Shown: positions 1 through 7,858 of the stretch, piece after piece | How positions within the stretch are numbered: position 1 is the stretch's first letter | Layout of the letters: every line of letters begins with the position of its first letter | Assembly (NCBI GenBank): GCA_945897395.1 | Contig: CAMDFE010000044.1 | Location: 1 to 9,485 of the forward strand | Length of the DNA stretch: 9,485 nucleotides | Reading direction: 5' to 3' | Source of the DNA: Chryseobacterium gleum | Lineage (GTDB): Bacteria; Bacteroidota; Bacteroidia; Flavobacteriales_D; Sanyastnellaceae | Made by a program: the position numbers and the translations under genes | The notes under the pieces: model-generated | The model's database searches: none | Seen by the model: the letters and a program-made list of their open reading frames with translations, nothing else | What the model was told of the DNA's origin: nothing

Positions 1-990
1 GAAGTAATTCAACACTCAATGATTACCAGCTCTATCGAAAGAGCTCAGAAAAAAGTAGAAGAAAACAACTTCGGTATTCGTAAACGATTGTTGGAATTCG
101 ATGATGTCATGAACGCGCAGCGTGAGGTTATTTACAAACGTAGACGACACGCTTTGTTCGGAGAGCGCTTGAAACTTGACATTGACAATATGCTATACGA
201 CTTGGCTCAAGCAGCTGTATCGTACGCACACAGCGCAAAGAATTTCGACGCTTACAAAATTGAATTGCTTCGTTATTTTGGTATTGAAGCACCGGTAACT
301 CACGATCAATTCATTCAAGAAAATGAAATGAATGTGATTCATTCAACATACGACGCGGTTTTAATGGCTTACACTTCGCGTATAGACAGCCTAGCGAAAG
401 AGGCATTTCCAGTTATTGAAAATGCTTTCCGTACGAATACACAAGGTTATCAGAACATTGCCGTTCCTTTCAACAATGGTTTGAAAGGAATTCAAGTTGC
501 TGTGAATTTAGAAAAAGCTCATTCTTCCGGTGGAAAAGAAATGATTAGCGCCCTTGAAAAAGGAATTACGTTGGCCATTATAGATCAAAATTGGAAGGAG
601 CATTTACGAGCAATGGACGATCTAAGAAGCAATGTTCAGTTTGCCGCTCACGAGCAAAAAGACCCTTTGTTGATCTACAAAAAGGAAAGTTTCGATTTGT
701 TCCGAATCATGATTACGAAGACCAATGCTGAAATTGCTAATTTCCTATTGACTTGTCAACTTCCGACTGGAACTCAAGCCAATCAAGCGCCTCAACGCGA
801 AGTTGTTCGTACACAAACTACGAAAGCGGACTCTGGAAACTTGAATCAACATTCAAGTCAAGCACAAGAAGCAGGTGAAAGAATTTCTCAACAACGCATT
901 GCGCCTGTTGTAGCTGACCCGAAAATTAATCGTAACGAACCTTGTCCATGCGGTTCAGGAAAGAAATACAAATCCTGTCACGGAAAATAA
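1..990 (+). CDS. secA: SecA preprotein translocase ATPase, C-terminal part (5' end outside window)
   Basis: SecA is the ATPase motor that pushes unfolded preproteins through the SecYEG channel. The visible 329 residues are read in frame from base 1; the first ATG (19) is internal, since the frame is open and SecA-like to the window edge (EVIQHS before it). Early in the fragment is the conserved block ending in [19 protein letters not shown]. Around fragment residues 195-230 is the helical scaffold signature ([12 protein letters not shown], then [17 protein letters not shown]), with the non-RGY version typical of Bacteroidota. A low-complexity Gln/Ser/Thr-rich linker follows, then the C-terminal zinc-binding SEC-C motif [14 protein letters not shown] (ligands C315, C317, C326, H327 of the fragment), used for SecB and ribosome contact in known SecA proteins. 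The motor domains lie outside the window. Its TAA abuts the stop codon of the convergent ABC-F gene and no strong terminator is visible. Confidence 0.97.
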   Translation, partial: EVIQHSMITSSIERAQKKVEENNFGIRKRLLEFDDVMNAQREVIYKRRRHALFGERLKLDIDNMLYDLAQAAVSYAHSAKNFDAYKIELLRYFGIEAPVTHDQFIQENEMNVIHSTYDAVLMAYTSRIDSLAKEAFPVIENAFRTNTQGYQNIAVPFNNGLKGIQVAVNLEKAHSSGGKEMISALEKGITLAIIDQNWKEHLRAMDDLRSNVQFAAHEQKDPLLIYKKESFDLFRIMITKTNAEIANFLLTCQLPTGTQANQAPQREVVRTQTTKADSGNLNQHSSQAQEAGERISQQRIAPVVADPKINRNEPCPCGSGKKYKSCHGK

Positions 991-2898
991 TTATTCCGCG
1001 GCAAGATTTTCCCATTTTTCCATAAGTCCTTCAAGCTCCTTTTTTAGTTGCTCGTACTTGGTATTTTGTGAATTCACGAGATCCGAATTTGAATAATCCA
1101 TAGTTGACATTTCATTTTCAAGTTCGGCCATTTGTAGCTCCTTCTTCTCAATGTCTCCTTCAATTTTTTTTATCTCTTTTTCCTTTGTCTTATCAATTTT
1201 CACTGCAGGCTTAGGCTCAACAAACGCTTCTTCCTTTTGAATTTTCTCTTGCTGCTTTATCACTTTTTCATTCTCATAAAGAGCAATGCTCGTGGCCTTT
1301 TTGTCTCTTAAGAATTCCTTCACATCGCCTGGGAACACCACCATTCTATCCGCTTGTATTTCGAAAACTTTTTGGGTTAATCCGTCGAGGAAATCTCTGT
1401 CATGAGATACCAACAAAACAGTTCCGTCGTACTTGGCGATAGCATTCTTCAGCACTTCTTTCGAAGCCAAATCCAAGTGATTCGTGGGCTCATCGAGCAC
1501 CAAGAAGTTGTAGGGTTGTAGCAACAATTTACAAAACGCTAGACGCGCTTTTTCACCTCCAGAGAGGACCTTAACTTTTTTATCTATATCGTCACCGCTG
1601 AACAAAAACGCTCCAAGCAATCCACGCACACCCTTGCGAATGTCTCCAACGGCTTCATCATCTATCGTTTGGAAAACAGTTTTTTCACCATCTAAAATAT
1701 CGCTTTGGTTCTGCGCATAATAGCCAACTTCAACGCTGTAACCAATCTTCAATTCACCATCAAAGGCCTCTTGATTCATGATCATGCGTAGCATTGAACT
1801 CTTTCCCGCACCATTCTTTCCGATAAGCGCAACTTTTTCACCACGGACAATCTGAAAATTCACCTTTGAAAAAAGATGTAAATCGCCGTATGACTTTCCA
1901 ACATCAAAACCTTCTAAGATAACTTTACCTGCGTGTGGTGCAGGTGGAAAAGCAATTCGAACTTTCGTTCCGTCTATATCATCGACCTCAATTTTATCGA
2001 GCTTGTCGAGCTTACGAATTAAAGTTTGAGCAAATGCCGCCTTGTCTTTTTTCGCACGGAATTTATCAATTAACTTCTTCGTGTCTTCGATGTATTTCTG
2101 CTGGTTCTTTGCGGCGTTTTCTTGACGCTCCACCTCTGATTCGCGCTGAACAATGTACTTGGAATACGAAAACTTGTAATCGTATAACTTCGATTTTGAA
2201 ATTTCAATGGTACGTTTCGTCACATTGTCTAAGAAAGTTCTGTCGTGCGAAATAAGAACAATTGCACCTGGGTATTCAACCAGAAATTCTTCCAACCATT
2301 CAATACTCTCAATATCTAAGTGGTTGGTTGGCTCATCGAGTAATAACAAATCAGGATTTTCTAAAAGAAGTTTTCCCAATTCCACGCGCATCTTCCAACC
2401 ACCGCTAAACTCGCGCATGGGACGTTTCAAATCTTTCGAAGAGAAGCCTAGACCTTTTAATACGCGCTCAATTTTCTCGTCTGTGCTCCCGACATCAAGA
2501 AGCGACAATCTATGTGATACGGACTCTATTTCGTCAATTAGATTGGCATAATCGTCAGAAGTGTAATCGGCGTGATTTGCAATTAAATCACCAAGCTCTT
2601 CCATACGTGCCTTCATCACTTGTAGCTCACGGAAAGCGCCTTGTGCTTCTTCGTAGACTGAAGCATCTTCTGAGTGCACCATTTCTTGAGGAAGGTATCC
2701 AATCGTTGTTCCTCGAGCTAAAGAAATAGTTCCTTCAGTAGGTTTTTGAATTCCGGCTAAAATTTTAAGCATGGTCGATTTCCCCGCTCCGTTCTTTCCC
2801 ACTAAACCTATTCTTTCGCGTGGACCAATGAAATATCCAATCTTCGAAAACAACTCTCTCGAGCCAAAATGCACACTTAAATTCCCTACTGTAATCAT
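991..2898 (-). CDS. ABC-F family ATPase (ribosome-associated, non-transporter)
   Basis: The 635-residue protein has two ABC ATPase domains in tandem and no membrane segments, the layout of ABC-F proteins that act on the ribosome (translation factors such as EttA/Uup/YheS, or antibiotic-protection proteins). Domain 1: Walker A GKNGAGKS at 34-41, signature FSGGW at 164-168, Walker B with DEPTNHLD to 195, H-switch His218. The charged helical linker at about 235-320 corresponds to the P-site tRNA interaction region. Domain 2: Walker A 360-367, signature LSGGE 445-449, Walker B LVLDEPTNHLD to 476, His499. A Lys/Glu-rich coiled-coil tail spans about 565-632, as in the Uup/YdiF-like groups. Both catalytic sites look intact. 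The start is supported by the usual N-terminal ITVGNLSVHFG and by an AGGAAGG site 4 bases upstream. The gene follows the gldN terminator directly, so its promoter is unclear. Which ABC-F subgroup it belongs to, and whether it gives resistance, cannot be told here. Confidence 0.95.
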   Translation of the reverse strand: MITVGNLSVHFGSRELFSKIGYFIGPRERIGLVGKNGAGKSTMLKILAGIQKPTEGTISLARGTTIGYLPQEMVHSEDASVYEEAQGAFRELQVMKARMEELGDLIANHADYTSDDYANLIDEIESVSHRLSLLDVGSTDEKIERVLKGLGFSSKDLKRPMREFSGGWKMRVELGKLLLENPDLLLLDEPTNHLDIESIEWLEEFLVEYPGAIVLISHDRTFLDNVTKRTIEISKSKLYDYKFSYSKYIVQRESEVERQENAAKNQQKYIEDTKKLIDKFRAKKDKAAFAQTLIRKLDKLDKIEVDDIDGTKVRIAFPPAPHAGKVILEGFDVGKSYGDLHLFSKVNFQIVRGEKVALIGKNGAGKSSMLRMIMNQEAFDGELKIGYSVEVGYYAQNQSDILDGEKTVFQTIDDEAVGDIRKGVRGLLGAFLFSGDDIDKKVKVLSGGEKARLAFCKLLLQPYNFLVLDEPTNHLDLASKEVLKNAIAKYDGTVLLVSHDRDFLDGLTQKVFEIQADRMVVFPGDVKEFLRDKKATSIALYENEKVIKQQEKIQKEEAFVEPKPAVKIDKTKEKEIKKIEGDIEKKELQMAELENEMSTMDYSNSDLVNSQNTKYEQLKKELEGLMEKWENLAAE

Positions 2899-2902
2899 TC
2901 TT

Positions 2903-2909
2903 CCTTCCT
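2903..2909 (-). promoter_or_regulatory. Ribosome binding site of the ABC-F gene, touching the upstream terminator
   Basis: On the minus strand AGGAAGG lies 4 bases before the ATG at 2898. The base just upstream (2910) is the last of the T-run of the gldN terminator. This leaves no room for a conventional promoter between terminator and start codon, so translation of the ABC-F gene depends on read-through or on a promoter upstream of, or inside, the hairpin. Confidence 0.65.
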
Positions 2910-2944
2910 AAAAAAAACAAACCCCTCGGTCAAACCGAGGGGTT
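2910..2944 (-). terminator. Rho-independent terminator of the porP-gldKLMN transcript
   Basis: A perfect 11-bp stem (arms 2920-2930 and 2934-2944, AACCCCTCGGT and its complement) with a 3-base loop is followed, in minus-strand reading, by TTTG and eight T (2917-2910). It starts 19 bases after the gldN stop codon. In plus-strand reading there is no T-run after the hairpin, so it works in the gldN direction only. Confidence 0.95.
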
Positions 2945-2963
2945 CAGATTCTAAACATTAAAA

Positions 2964-3830
2964 TTAATAGTTCCACAAATCGTGTTCGTATTCGAAGATT
3001 TCCTTCTTCACACGTTCACTTTCCAATAACGCGTCAAGACCTTGAGCGTATTGTTGAATTTCACGATCATATACATTTTCTTCTTTGATAACGTGTGCAG
3101 AGAATCTTCTCATTTCGAAAAGATCATCATAACTTCCACGGAACGCATCGTTCACTGTGTTGAAGCTATCCCAATTCGCGAATACATAACGACACTCGCG
3201 ATAGTATAACCAAAACAAGGGAACAGCTACTGGGTTGTCCGGATCACGCAATTGTCCTTCTGCGTTTCTCGGAAGAACCATTGGAGCAATACCAATAATT
3301 CTAACATAGCGCTGAGAACGTTGCTTGTCGAAAATCCAATCTTCCTTCAGACGGTATCCAACGATATCCTCCGCCTCACGAGTAATCATTGTGTCTTTCA
3401 ACACGTACTCATCCGCATTGATGTAGTTCTTTACTGTAATGGGAATATTCAATAAACCTTTTACTTGTTCTGGCTCCAACTTGTAAGTAAACTCATCGTC
3501 TGCTCCATCTGGACCTGTGCTGTAAGCGGTTAGATTTCCGTCGTCTACACCCTTGATAATTACTTGCCACAAGCTCTTGCGACCCTTTAAATCTTTAAGA
3601 GGGTACAACAATGGATAGTTCATCTTCTGACGAAGATCAATTTCTTCCCAAACGCGCTTCTTCCAAAGCACATCAGCTTCACGCAAATAAGGCCATTCCT
3701 TCACTCTGCGTTGCGGATTGTTTTCTTGTACATACGCTCCATCCAATACATTTCTGCGTGGTTGGGCATAAGCACTGTTAGCAACAATCATGAATGCTGC
3801 AACAATTAGAACTGGAATTAGCTTTTTCAT
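2964..3830 (-). CDS. gldN: GldN/PorN, type IX secretion periplasmic ring component
   Basis: GldN (PorN in Porphyromonas) binds the lipoprotein GldK/PorK to form the large periplasmic ring of the type IX secretion system and contacts the periplasmic part of GldM. The 288-residue product begins with a cleavable Sec signal peptide: MKK, a hydrophobic core at about 4-18, and a likely cut after A22 (AYA|QP). The mature start RRNVLDGAYVQ and the following block with READVLWKKRVWEEIDLRQKMN and NYPLLYPL are family hallmarks, as is the central LKEDWIFDKQ. The length is normal for the family. It is the last gene of the operon, 21 bases after gldM, and is followed by a strong terminator. The site before its ATG is weak (AAGG only 3 bases away), so translation may be coupled to gldM or may not rely on Shine-Dalgarno pairing, as is common in Bacteroidota. 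Confidence 0.96.
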   Translation of the reverse strand: MKKLIPVLIVAAFMIVANSAYAQPRRNVLDGAYVQENNPQRRVKEWPYLREADVLWKKRVWEEIDLRQKMNYPLLYPLKDLKGRKSLWQVIIKGVDDGNLTAYSTGPDGADDEFTYKLEPEQVKGLLNIPITVKNYINADEYVLKDTMITREAEDIVGYRLKEDWIFDKQRSQRYVRIIGIAPMVLPRNAEGQLRDPDNPVAVPLFWLYYRECRYVFANWDSFNTVNDAFRGSYDDLFEMRRFSAHVIKEENVYDREIQQYAQGLDALLESERVKKEIFEYEHDLWNY

Positions 3831-3851
3831 AGCCTTACGTTTTAAATGTTA

Positions 3852-5564
3852 TTATTGAACTTTCAAACTGATTGATGGAAGAGGACGTCTCTCACCAGCC
3901 ACAGAAGCTTCAATTCTTTCTACATAAATCTTATCTCCAGTTTTCACTTTCGACAATGCTGTTTTCATTTCCGAACTTAATGAACCACCGTTAGCGCGCA
4001 TTTCAGGAGTAATCTTGCCTGCACTAGCAACAGTCATGGTGAAGCCGGTAATCGATACAGGAATACCTTGGAATACAAAGTCAGCACCCATACTCGCAAA
4101 TACCGCAGAAGCCGCTGTAGCATCTCCACGAGAAATAGTCGTAGTCATGTGATTCTTTCCTTGGAACGATGGAGTTGGATCTGGCAATTTCTTAATCTTA
4201 AACTGCTTCGCAGGCATGCTCACTTGCTTGCCGTTAATTACTGCAGAAACATTAATTGTTGCTTCCCTAGAACCGTTGGTCGGCATTACCATGTAGTTTC
4301 CACCGCCCTTTTGAGAGATCGAACCACCACTCATGCTAACACTCAGTTGACTCGCGTCAACACCTGGAACTGAGATCTCAACTGGATTCTCTACGCGCTC
4401 GTAGAACACCATCATTGCCGTTGGAGAAACAACCAAAGCTGCCTCACCTACAGTAAATGGAGGGATGATGAACGGAATTGCTTTATCAGAACCATCGGCA
4501 TCTTGATAAACAATTACCCCTTTGTGCGAGTGTGATCCTAATGCGCTTTCGTTAATCTTGAACTTACACTTTCCGTCTGTACCAGACATGATTGCTTCTT
4601 TTCCAGAATAATCAAAAACCTCCGGTTTCGCACCGTCTCCTACTTCACCACCCATGTAAACTTTCGTTTTACTCGCCTTGTTGTATGCAGCCAAATAAAT
4701 TTCTGCTACAAACGAGTCTCCCTTCAAAATGTAACTTTGTTTAGGCACAACAGCTACAGTAACATCCGAGAATTTCAAATCGGAAGCGTTAATAGAAGAA
4801 GCTAAGAAGTTTAACACGGTGTTTTTAACCAAGATAACGTCAGACTCAATTTTACTCAAGTGGGCAATTACCGCAGCCAATGGAGAGTGGTAGAAAAGTG
4901 CAGTTTCCCACTTCTCATCAGGCTCACCTTTTTCGCTGTTTGGAATATCAGCAAACGCAAAGGTATTGGCAATTAAAGCCTTCGCCTCTGGTGCTTCCTC
5001 CACTAATGTGTGCATGCTTCCCTTTAAGTCAGTTACTGCTAACTTTTGACAGTCATCGGAAAATGCTGTCAACTTCTCACGTAACTCAACAGCAGACCAC
5101 GGACCATTTTTAGGTGATGCAGGCTCGTCTCCGATTAGCATGTGCGTTGTGTTTTGGTTTTCATCGGGTTTAGAGACTTTTTCTTTATCCCCGATATCAA
5201 CCAAATGACCTTCAACAATATACTCTTCGAATCCAGCACCGTCTGGATTGCCCTTTGCAGAACATGCCAAAACGTGCGCCTTCAATTCAATGATGTAACT
5301 TACCAAAGCATCGGCCTTTTCAACCATTTCGTGTGCTTTGTCTTGGAAAGGGCGAGCCTTTTCCTTGTCACTCCAATTGTCTAATAATCCTAAAGTAGCA
5401 TCAGCACGTTCTTCCGAATTAGCACTGTTTTTAACCAATCCGCGATTGATCTGTATGAAGGCGTTCAAAACGTCCTTCGAAATATTCAAAGCAAGAAGTG
5501 CGGTTAGAACGAGATACATCATCCCGATCATCTTCTGCCGTGGGGTTTCTTTTCCACCAGCCAT
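3852..5564 (-). CDS. gldM: GldM/PorM, type IX secretion and gliding motor shaft protein
   Basis: GldM is anchored in the inner membrane by one helix, pairs with GldL to form the proton-driven motor, and reaches across the periplasm to the GldK/GldN ring. The 570-residue protein starts MAGGKETPRQKMIGMMYLVL, the family's very conserved N-terminus, with a transmembrane helix at about 12-28 and LNISKDVLNAF after it. Residues 30-255 are the mostly helical first periplasmic domain; the remainder is beta-rich and fits the Ig-like domains of known GldM/PorM, with a C-terminal segment from about 465. It is roughly 50 residues longer than the characterised homologues as I recall them (about 515); part of the surplus may be the Gly/Asp-rich stretch at 103-155. 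It is the only gene of the operon with a consensus Shine-Dalgarno sequence, which supports this start. Confidence 0.97.
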   Translation of the reverse strand: MAGGKETPRQKMIGMMYLVLTALLALNISKDVLNAFIQINRGLVKNSANSEERADATLGLLDNWSDKEKARPFQDKAHEMVEKADALVSYIIELKAHVLACSAKGNPDGAGFEEYIVEGHLVDIGDKEKVSKPDENQNTTHMLIGDEPASPKNGPWSAVELREKLTAFSDDCQKLAVTDLKGSMHTLVEEAPEAKALIANTFAFADIPNSEKGEPDEKWETALFYHSPLAAVIAHLSKIESDVILVKNTVLNFLASSINASDLKFSDVTVAVVPKQSYILKGDSFVAEIYLAAYNKASKTKVYMGGEVGDGAKPEVFDYSGKEAIMSGTDGKCKFKINESALGSHSHKGVIVYQDADGSDKAIPFIIPPFTVGEAALVVSPTAMMVFYERVENPVEISVPGVDASQLSVSMSGGSISQKGGGNYMVMPTNGSREATINVSAVINGKQVSMPAKQFKIKKLPDPTPSFQGKNHMTTTISRGDATAASAVFASMGADFVFQGIPVSITGFTMTVASAGKITPEMRANGGSLSSEMKTALSKVKTGDKIYVERIEASVAGERRPLPSISLKVQ

Positions 5565-5571
5565 TTTAGTT

Positions 5572-5578
5572 CCTCCTT
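5572..5578 (-). promoter_or_regulatory. Consensus Shine-Dalgarno site of gldM
   Basis: AAGGAGG on the minus strand stands 7 bases before the gldM ATG. It is close to the ideal complement of the 16S rRNA tail and contrasts with the weak or absent sites before gldL, gldN and porP. It fixes the gldM start. Confidence 0.8.
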
Positions 5579-5608
5579 ATTTTAATTACTATAATTATTA
5601 TGTGGAAC

Positions 5609-6400
5609 TTATGCTTGACGGCCAGAGCCCATTGCATTTAACATATTTGCATAAATCGTGTTCAACGATTTCAAGTTTTGCGCAAGCTCAGAAATATTCT
5701 CTTTGTACAACTTAGTATCTTCAACTGAGTCAGCAAGGGTTTTAACCAACGCTCCCATATCTCCGAACATAAGACGAGTCTTCTCTAATTCTGTCAGTTG
5801 CAACTCGTACATACCGTTCAATGCTGCAAGATTTTGCGACATTTTTTGCAAATTCTCACCTGCACTTGCACCCTGCTCTGTATGAGCAACAAGGCCAGTC
5901 AATTGTTCAGAAGCAGCTTCAAAGGTAGAAGCCAATTTAGAAACTTTAGCAGAAGCATCTTGCAATGAACTTGCGTAATTTGAACTTGCCATAGCAGCAT
6001 CTGTTGAGTCTGCCATTTGACGAGCATTCGAGCTAAATGTTCTCATTCCGTCTCCAAGACTTGAAATCAAATCACCATCAATTTTAGCCTCGCTCAAAAG
6101 AGCGTCTAATTGCTGCGCAACACCTTTGTTTACAGGAGTCTTCTTCGAACCATGACCGTGCTCTCCGTCTTCTGGAGTAGCTAATTCAGGGTAAACCAAA
6201 GACCAATCTGGCTCTTCGTGTAAAGGTTCAAACGCTGAGAAAAAGAAGATAATAGCCTCTGTAGTCAATCCCACAACAAGTAACAAAGACGCAAACGGCC
6301 AGTGTTGAATTTTAAACATCGCTCCAATAATTACGACAGCTGCTCCGATTCCGTACAGTTTTGCCATAAAATTTTTCCAAGCTTTACTTCCAGGTTTCAT
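5609..6400 (-). CDS. gldL: GldL/PorL, type IX secretion and gliding motor protein
   Basis: GldL is the inner-membrane partner of GldM; several copies surround the GldM helices and use the proton gradient to drive secretion and gliding. The 263-residue product has two transmembrane helices near the N-terminus, about 14-30 (LYGIGAAVVIIGAMF) and 36-57 (SLLLVVGLTTEAIIFFFSAF), joined by the conserved KIQHWPF. The acidic residue inside helix 2, E48, matches the membrane-buried glutamate known to be needed for motor function in the family, and K30, H33 and E58 are further charged residues in or near the membrane. After FEPLHEEPDW comes a His/Gly-containing linker (80-92) and a long Ala/Ser/Gln-rich cytoplasmic tail (95-255) that should be helical and probably coiled-coil. 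No Shine-Dalgarno sequence is visible before the ATG; the upstream 20 bases are almost pure A/T. The gene is 50 bases after gldK and 44 before gldM. Confidence 0.96.
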   Translation of the reverse strand: MKPGSKAWKNFMAKLYGIGAAVVIIGAMFKIQHWPFASLLLVVGLTTEAIIFFFSAFEPLHEEPDWSLVYPELATPEDGEHGHGSKKTPVNKGVAQQLDALLSEAKIDGDLISSLGDGMRTFSSNARQMADSTDAAMASSNYASSLQDASAKVSKLASTFEAASEQLTGLVAHTEQGASAGENLQKMSQNLAALNGMYELQLTELEKTRLMFGDMGALVKTLADSVEDTKLYKENISELAQNLKSLNTIYANMLNAMGSGRQA

Positions 6401-6426
6401 TGATTTAAAAATTTAAGTTATTTATA

Positions 6427-6446
6427 TGGTTTCTAATTGGTTTCTA
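6427..6446. repeat. Direct repeat TGGTTTCTA in the gldK-gldL gap
   Basis: The 9-base unit TGGTTTCTA occurs at 6427-6435 and again at 6438-6446, a period of 11 bases, close to one helical turn. It lies just after the gldK stop codon and before gldL. In RNA the minus-strand form is TAGAAACCA twice. Function unknown; it could be chance in an A/T-rich gap. Confidence 0.5.
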
Positions 6447-6450
6447 TGAA

Positions 6451-7842
6451 TTATTCGCTCCCAGTTGGACTGTTCCAGTCTTCAGCAGGACCGCTTTTAC
6501 CACGACCTAAGTATGTCATTGCACAACGGAAACCGATGTATGACTTAGCCGTGTCTTGGAATTCGTATGAACGAGTTCCGCATTGTATAAAGTATGAAAT
6601 ATCTTTCCAAGATCCTCCGCGTGTTACTTTACGCTTTTGAGTAGTTGCATCATCTTCCTTAGCGCGATAGTCGTACTCAGGATTCAAATCGTGCATAACT
6701 TCATAAGCTCCCTCGTCATATGCAGTGTTACACCACTCCGCAACATTTCCCGCCATGTTGTATAGACCCCAGCCGTTTGGAGAGTATGATCCTATTGGAA
6801 CAGTATGAACTCCATTATCATCTGGATAGTCACCGCGCATAGGCTTGAAGTTAGCTAATGGACAACCTAGATAGTTACGTGTGTAAGGACCGCCCCAAGG
6901 ATACTCTTCATTTGAAAGTCCACCGCGTGAAGCATATTCCCACTCAGCCTCTGAAGGCAAGCGGAAACGCTGAACGAATGTTTCTCCGTTTTGCTGCTTC
7001 CACTCATTTAGGATTTGGGTTCTCCAAGCACAGAAAGCTTGACACTGACCCCAAGTAACTCCCACAACAGGGTAGTCATCATAGGCCGGATGCCAGAAAT
7101 ATGTTTCTGTTAAATGTGTATTGTTCGAGTATGTGAAATCATGCGCCCACACCAAGGTGTCTGGATAAACATTGATTTGTTCTTCGATAACAAATTTCGT
7201 TCTGTCTGAATTGATTTTAATCGAGTGCAACTGGTCCAATGAGTTCTTTTCGCTAGTTTCTTCATCGCGATTTCCTTTTTTCTTAGCAGCACCTTCGAAG
7301 TCAATCCACCAGTAGCGATACTTCAATTTACGTGAATCAATTTCCTTACGATCGTAATACTTGTCAGCCCCTTGAAGGTAGAATTCATCATAAACGATAT
7401 CGAAAACTTCGTCGTTCTCCATATCAATTTCAGTCTCCCAATCGAGTTTGTAGCCTTTATTGATGAAACGATCCATCTCACGACCGTCTTCACGCTCAGA
7501 AATTCCGAATCCCTCAATTTCGTTTTGAGCCAATTGATCTCTCATTAAAGAGTCACGCACCCAAAAAACGAACTGGCGATATTCATTGTTTGAAATCTCA
7601 TGTTGATCCATGTAAAAAGCCGAAACGGTTACCGTTTTAGCCTTTACAGTCATGCCACCTGCGAGGTCGCGATCGTTATTTCCCATGGTGAAAGAACCGA
7701 AATGAATGTAATTCATTCCATAAGGATTCACTTGAACCCATTCCTCGCGAGGGTAAACACCTACTAGTTCTCCAGCTGGTCCAGGATAACATCCTACAAG
7801 CAACGAAGACACTAATGCGAAAAACAAAATTGATTTTTTCAT
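6451..7842 (-). CDS. gldK: GldK/PorK, type IX secretion ring lipoprotein with FGE-sulfatase-like fold
   Basis: GldK (PorK) is the lipoprotein that tethers the periplasmic GldK-GldN ring to the outer membrane. The 463-residue product begins with a lipoprotein signal peptide: MKKS, a hydrophobic core, then the lipobox LVGC with lipidated C18. The rest is a formylglycine-generating-enzyme/sulfatase-modifying-factor fold: HFGSFTMG (47-54), YPVVGVTWGQCQAFCAW (257-273), RLPSEAEWEYASRGG (294-308), WGLYNMAGNVAEW (358-370), RGGSWKD (408-414) and IGFRC (436-440). The two cysteines that carry catalysis in true FGE (after RGGS) are replaced, giving WKDISYFIQ, so it should be a structural protein and not an enzyme, as known for GldK. 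A charged insertion at about 95-245 separates the two halves of the fold. An AGGAAG motif lies only 2 bases before the ATG. The signal peptide supports the chosen start. Confidence 0.96.
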   Translation of the reverse strand: MKKSILFFALVSSLLVGCYPGPAGELVGVYPREEWVQVNPYGMNYIHFGSFTMGNNDRDLAGGMTVKAKTVTVSAFYMDQHEISNNEYRQFVFWVRDSLMRDQLAQNEIEGFGISEREDGREMDRFINKGYKLDWETEIDMENDEVFDIVYDEFYLQGADKYYDRKEIDSRKLKYRYWWIDFEGAAKKKGNRDEETSEKNSLDQLHSIKINSDRTKFVIEEQINVYPDTLVWAHDFTYSNNTHLTETYFWHPAYDDYPVVGVTWGQCQAFCAWRTQILNEWKQQNGETFVQRFRLPSEAEWEYASRGGLSNEEYPWGGPYTRNYLGCPLANFKPMRGDYPDDNGVHTVPIGSYSPNGWGLYNMAGNVAEWCNTAYDEGAYEVMHDLNPEYDYRAKEDDATTQKRKVTRGGSWKDISYFIQCGTRSYEFQDTAKSYIGFRCAMTYLGRGKSGPAEDWNSPTGSE

Positions 7843-7858
7843 GACTTCCTAAATTAAT

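Noticed and set aside
981..998. Bidirectional terminator between secA and the ABC-F gene
   Set aside because: The stem is only 5 bp with an 8-base A/T loop and no T-run in either direction.
1935..2729. Three plus-strand open frames inside the ABC-F gene
   Set aside because: They are antisense to a gene with intact ABC-F motifs throughout and have compositions typical of reverse-frame translation.
7110..7517. Two short minus-strand open frames inside gldK
   Set aside because: They are alternative-frame readings of the gldK coding sequence, which is continuous from signal peptide to last motif.
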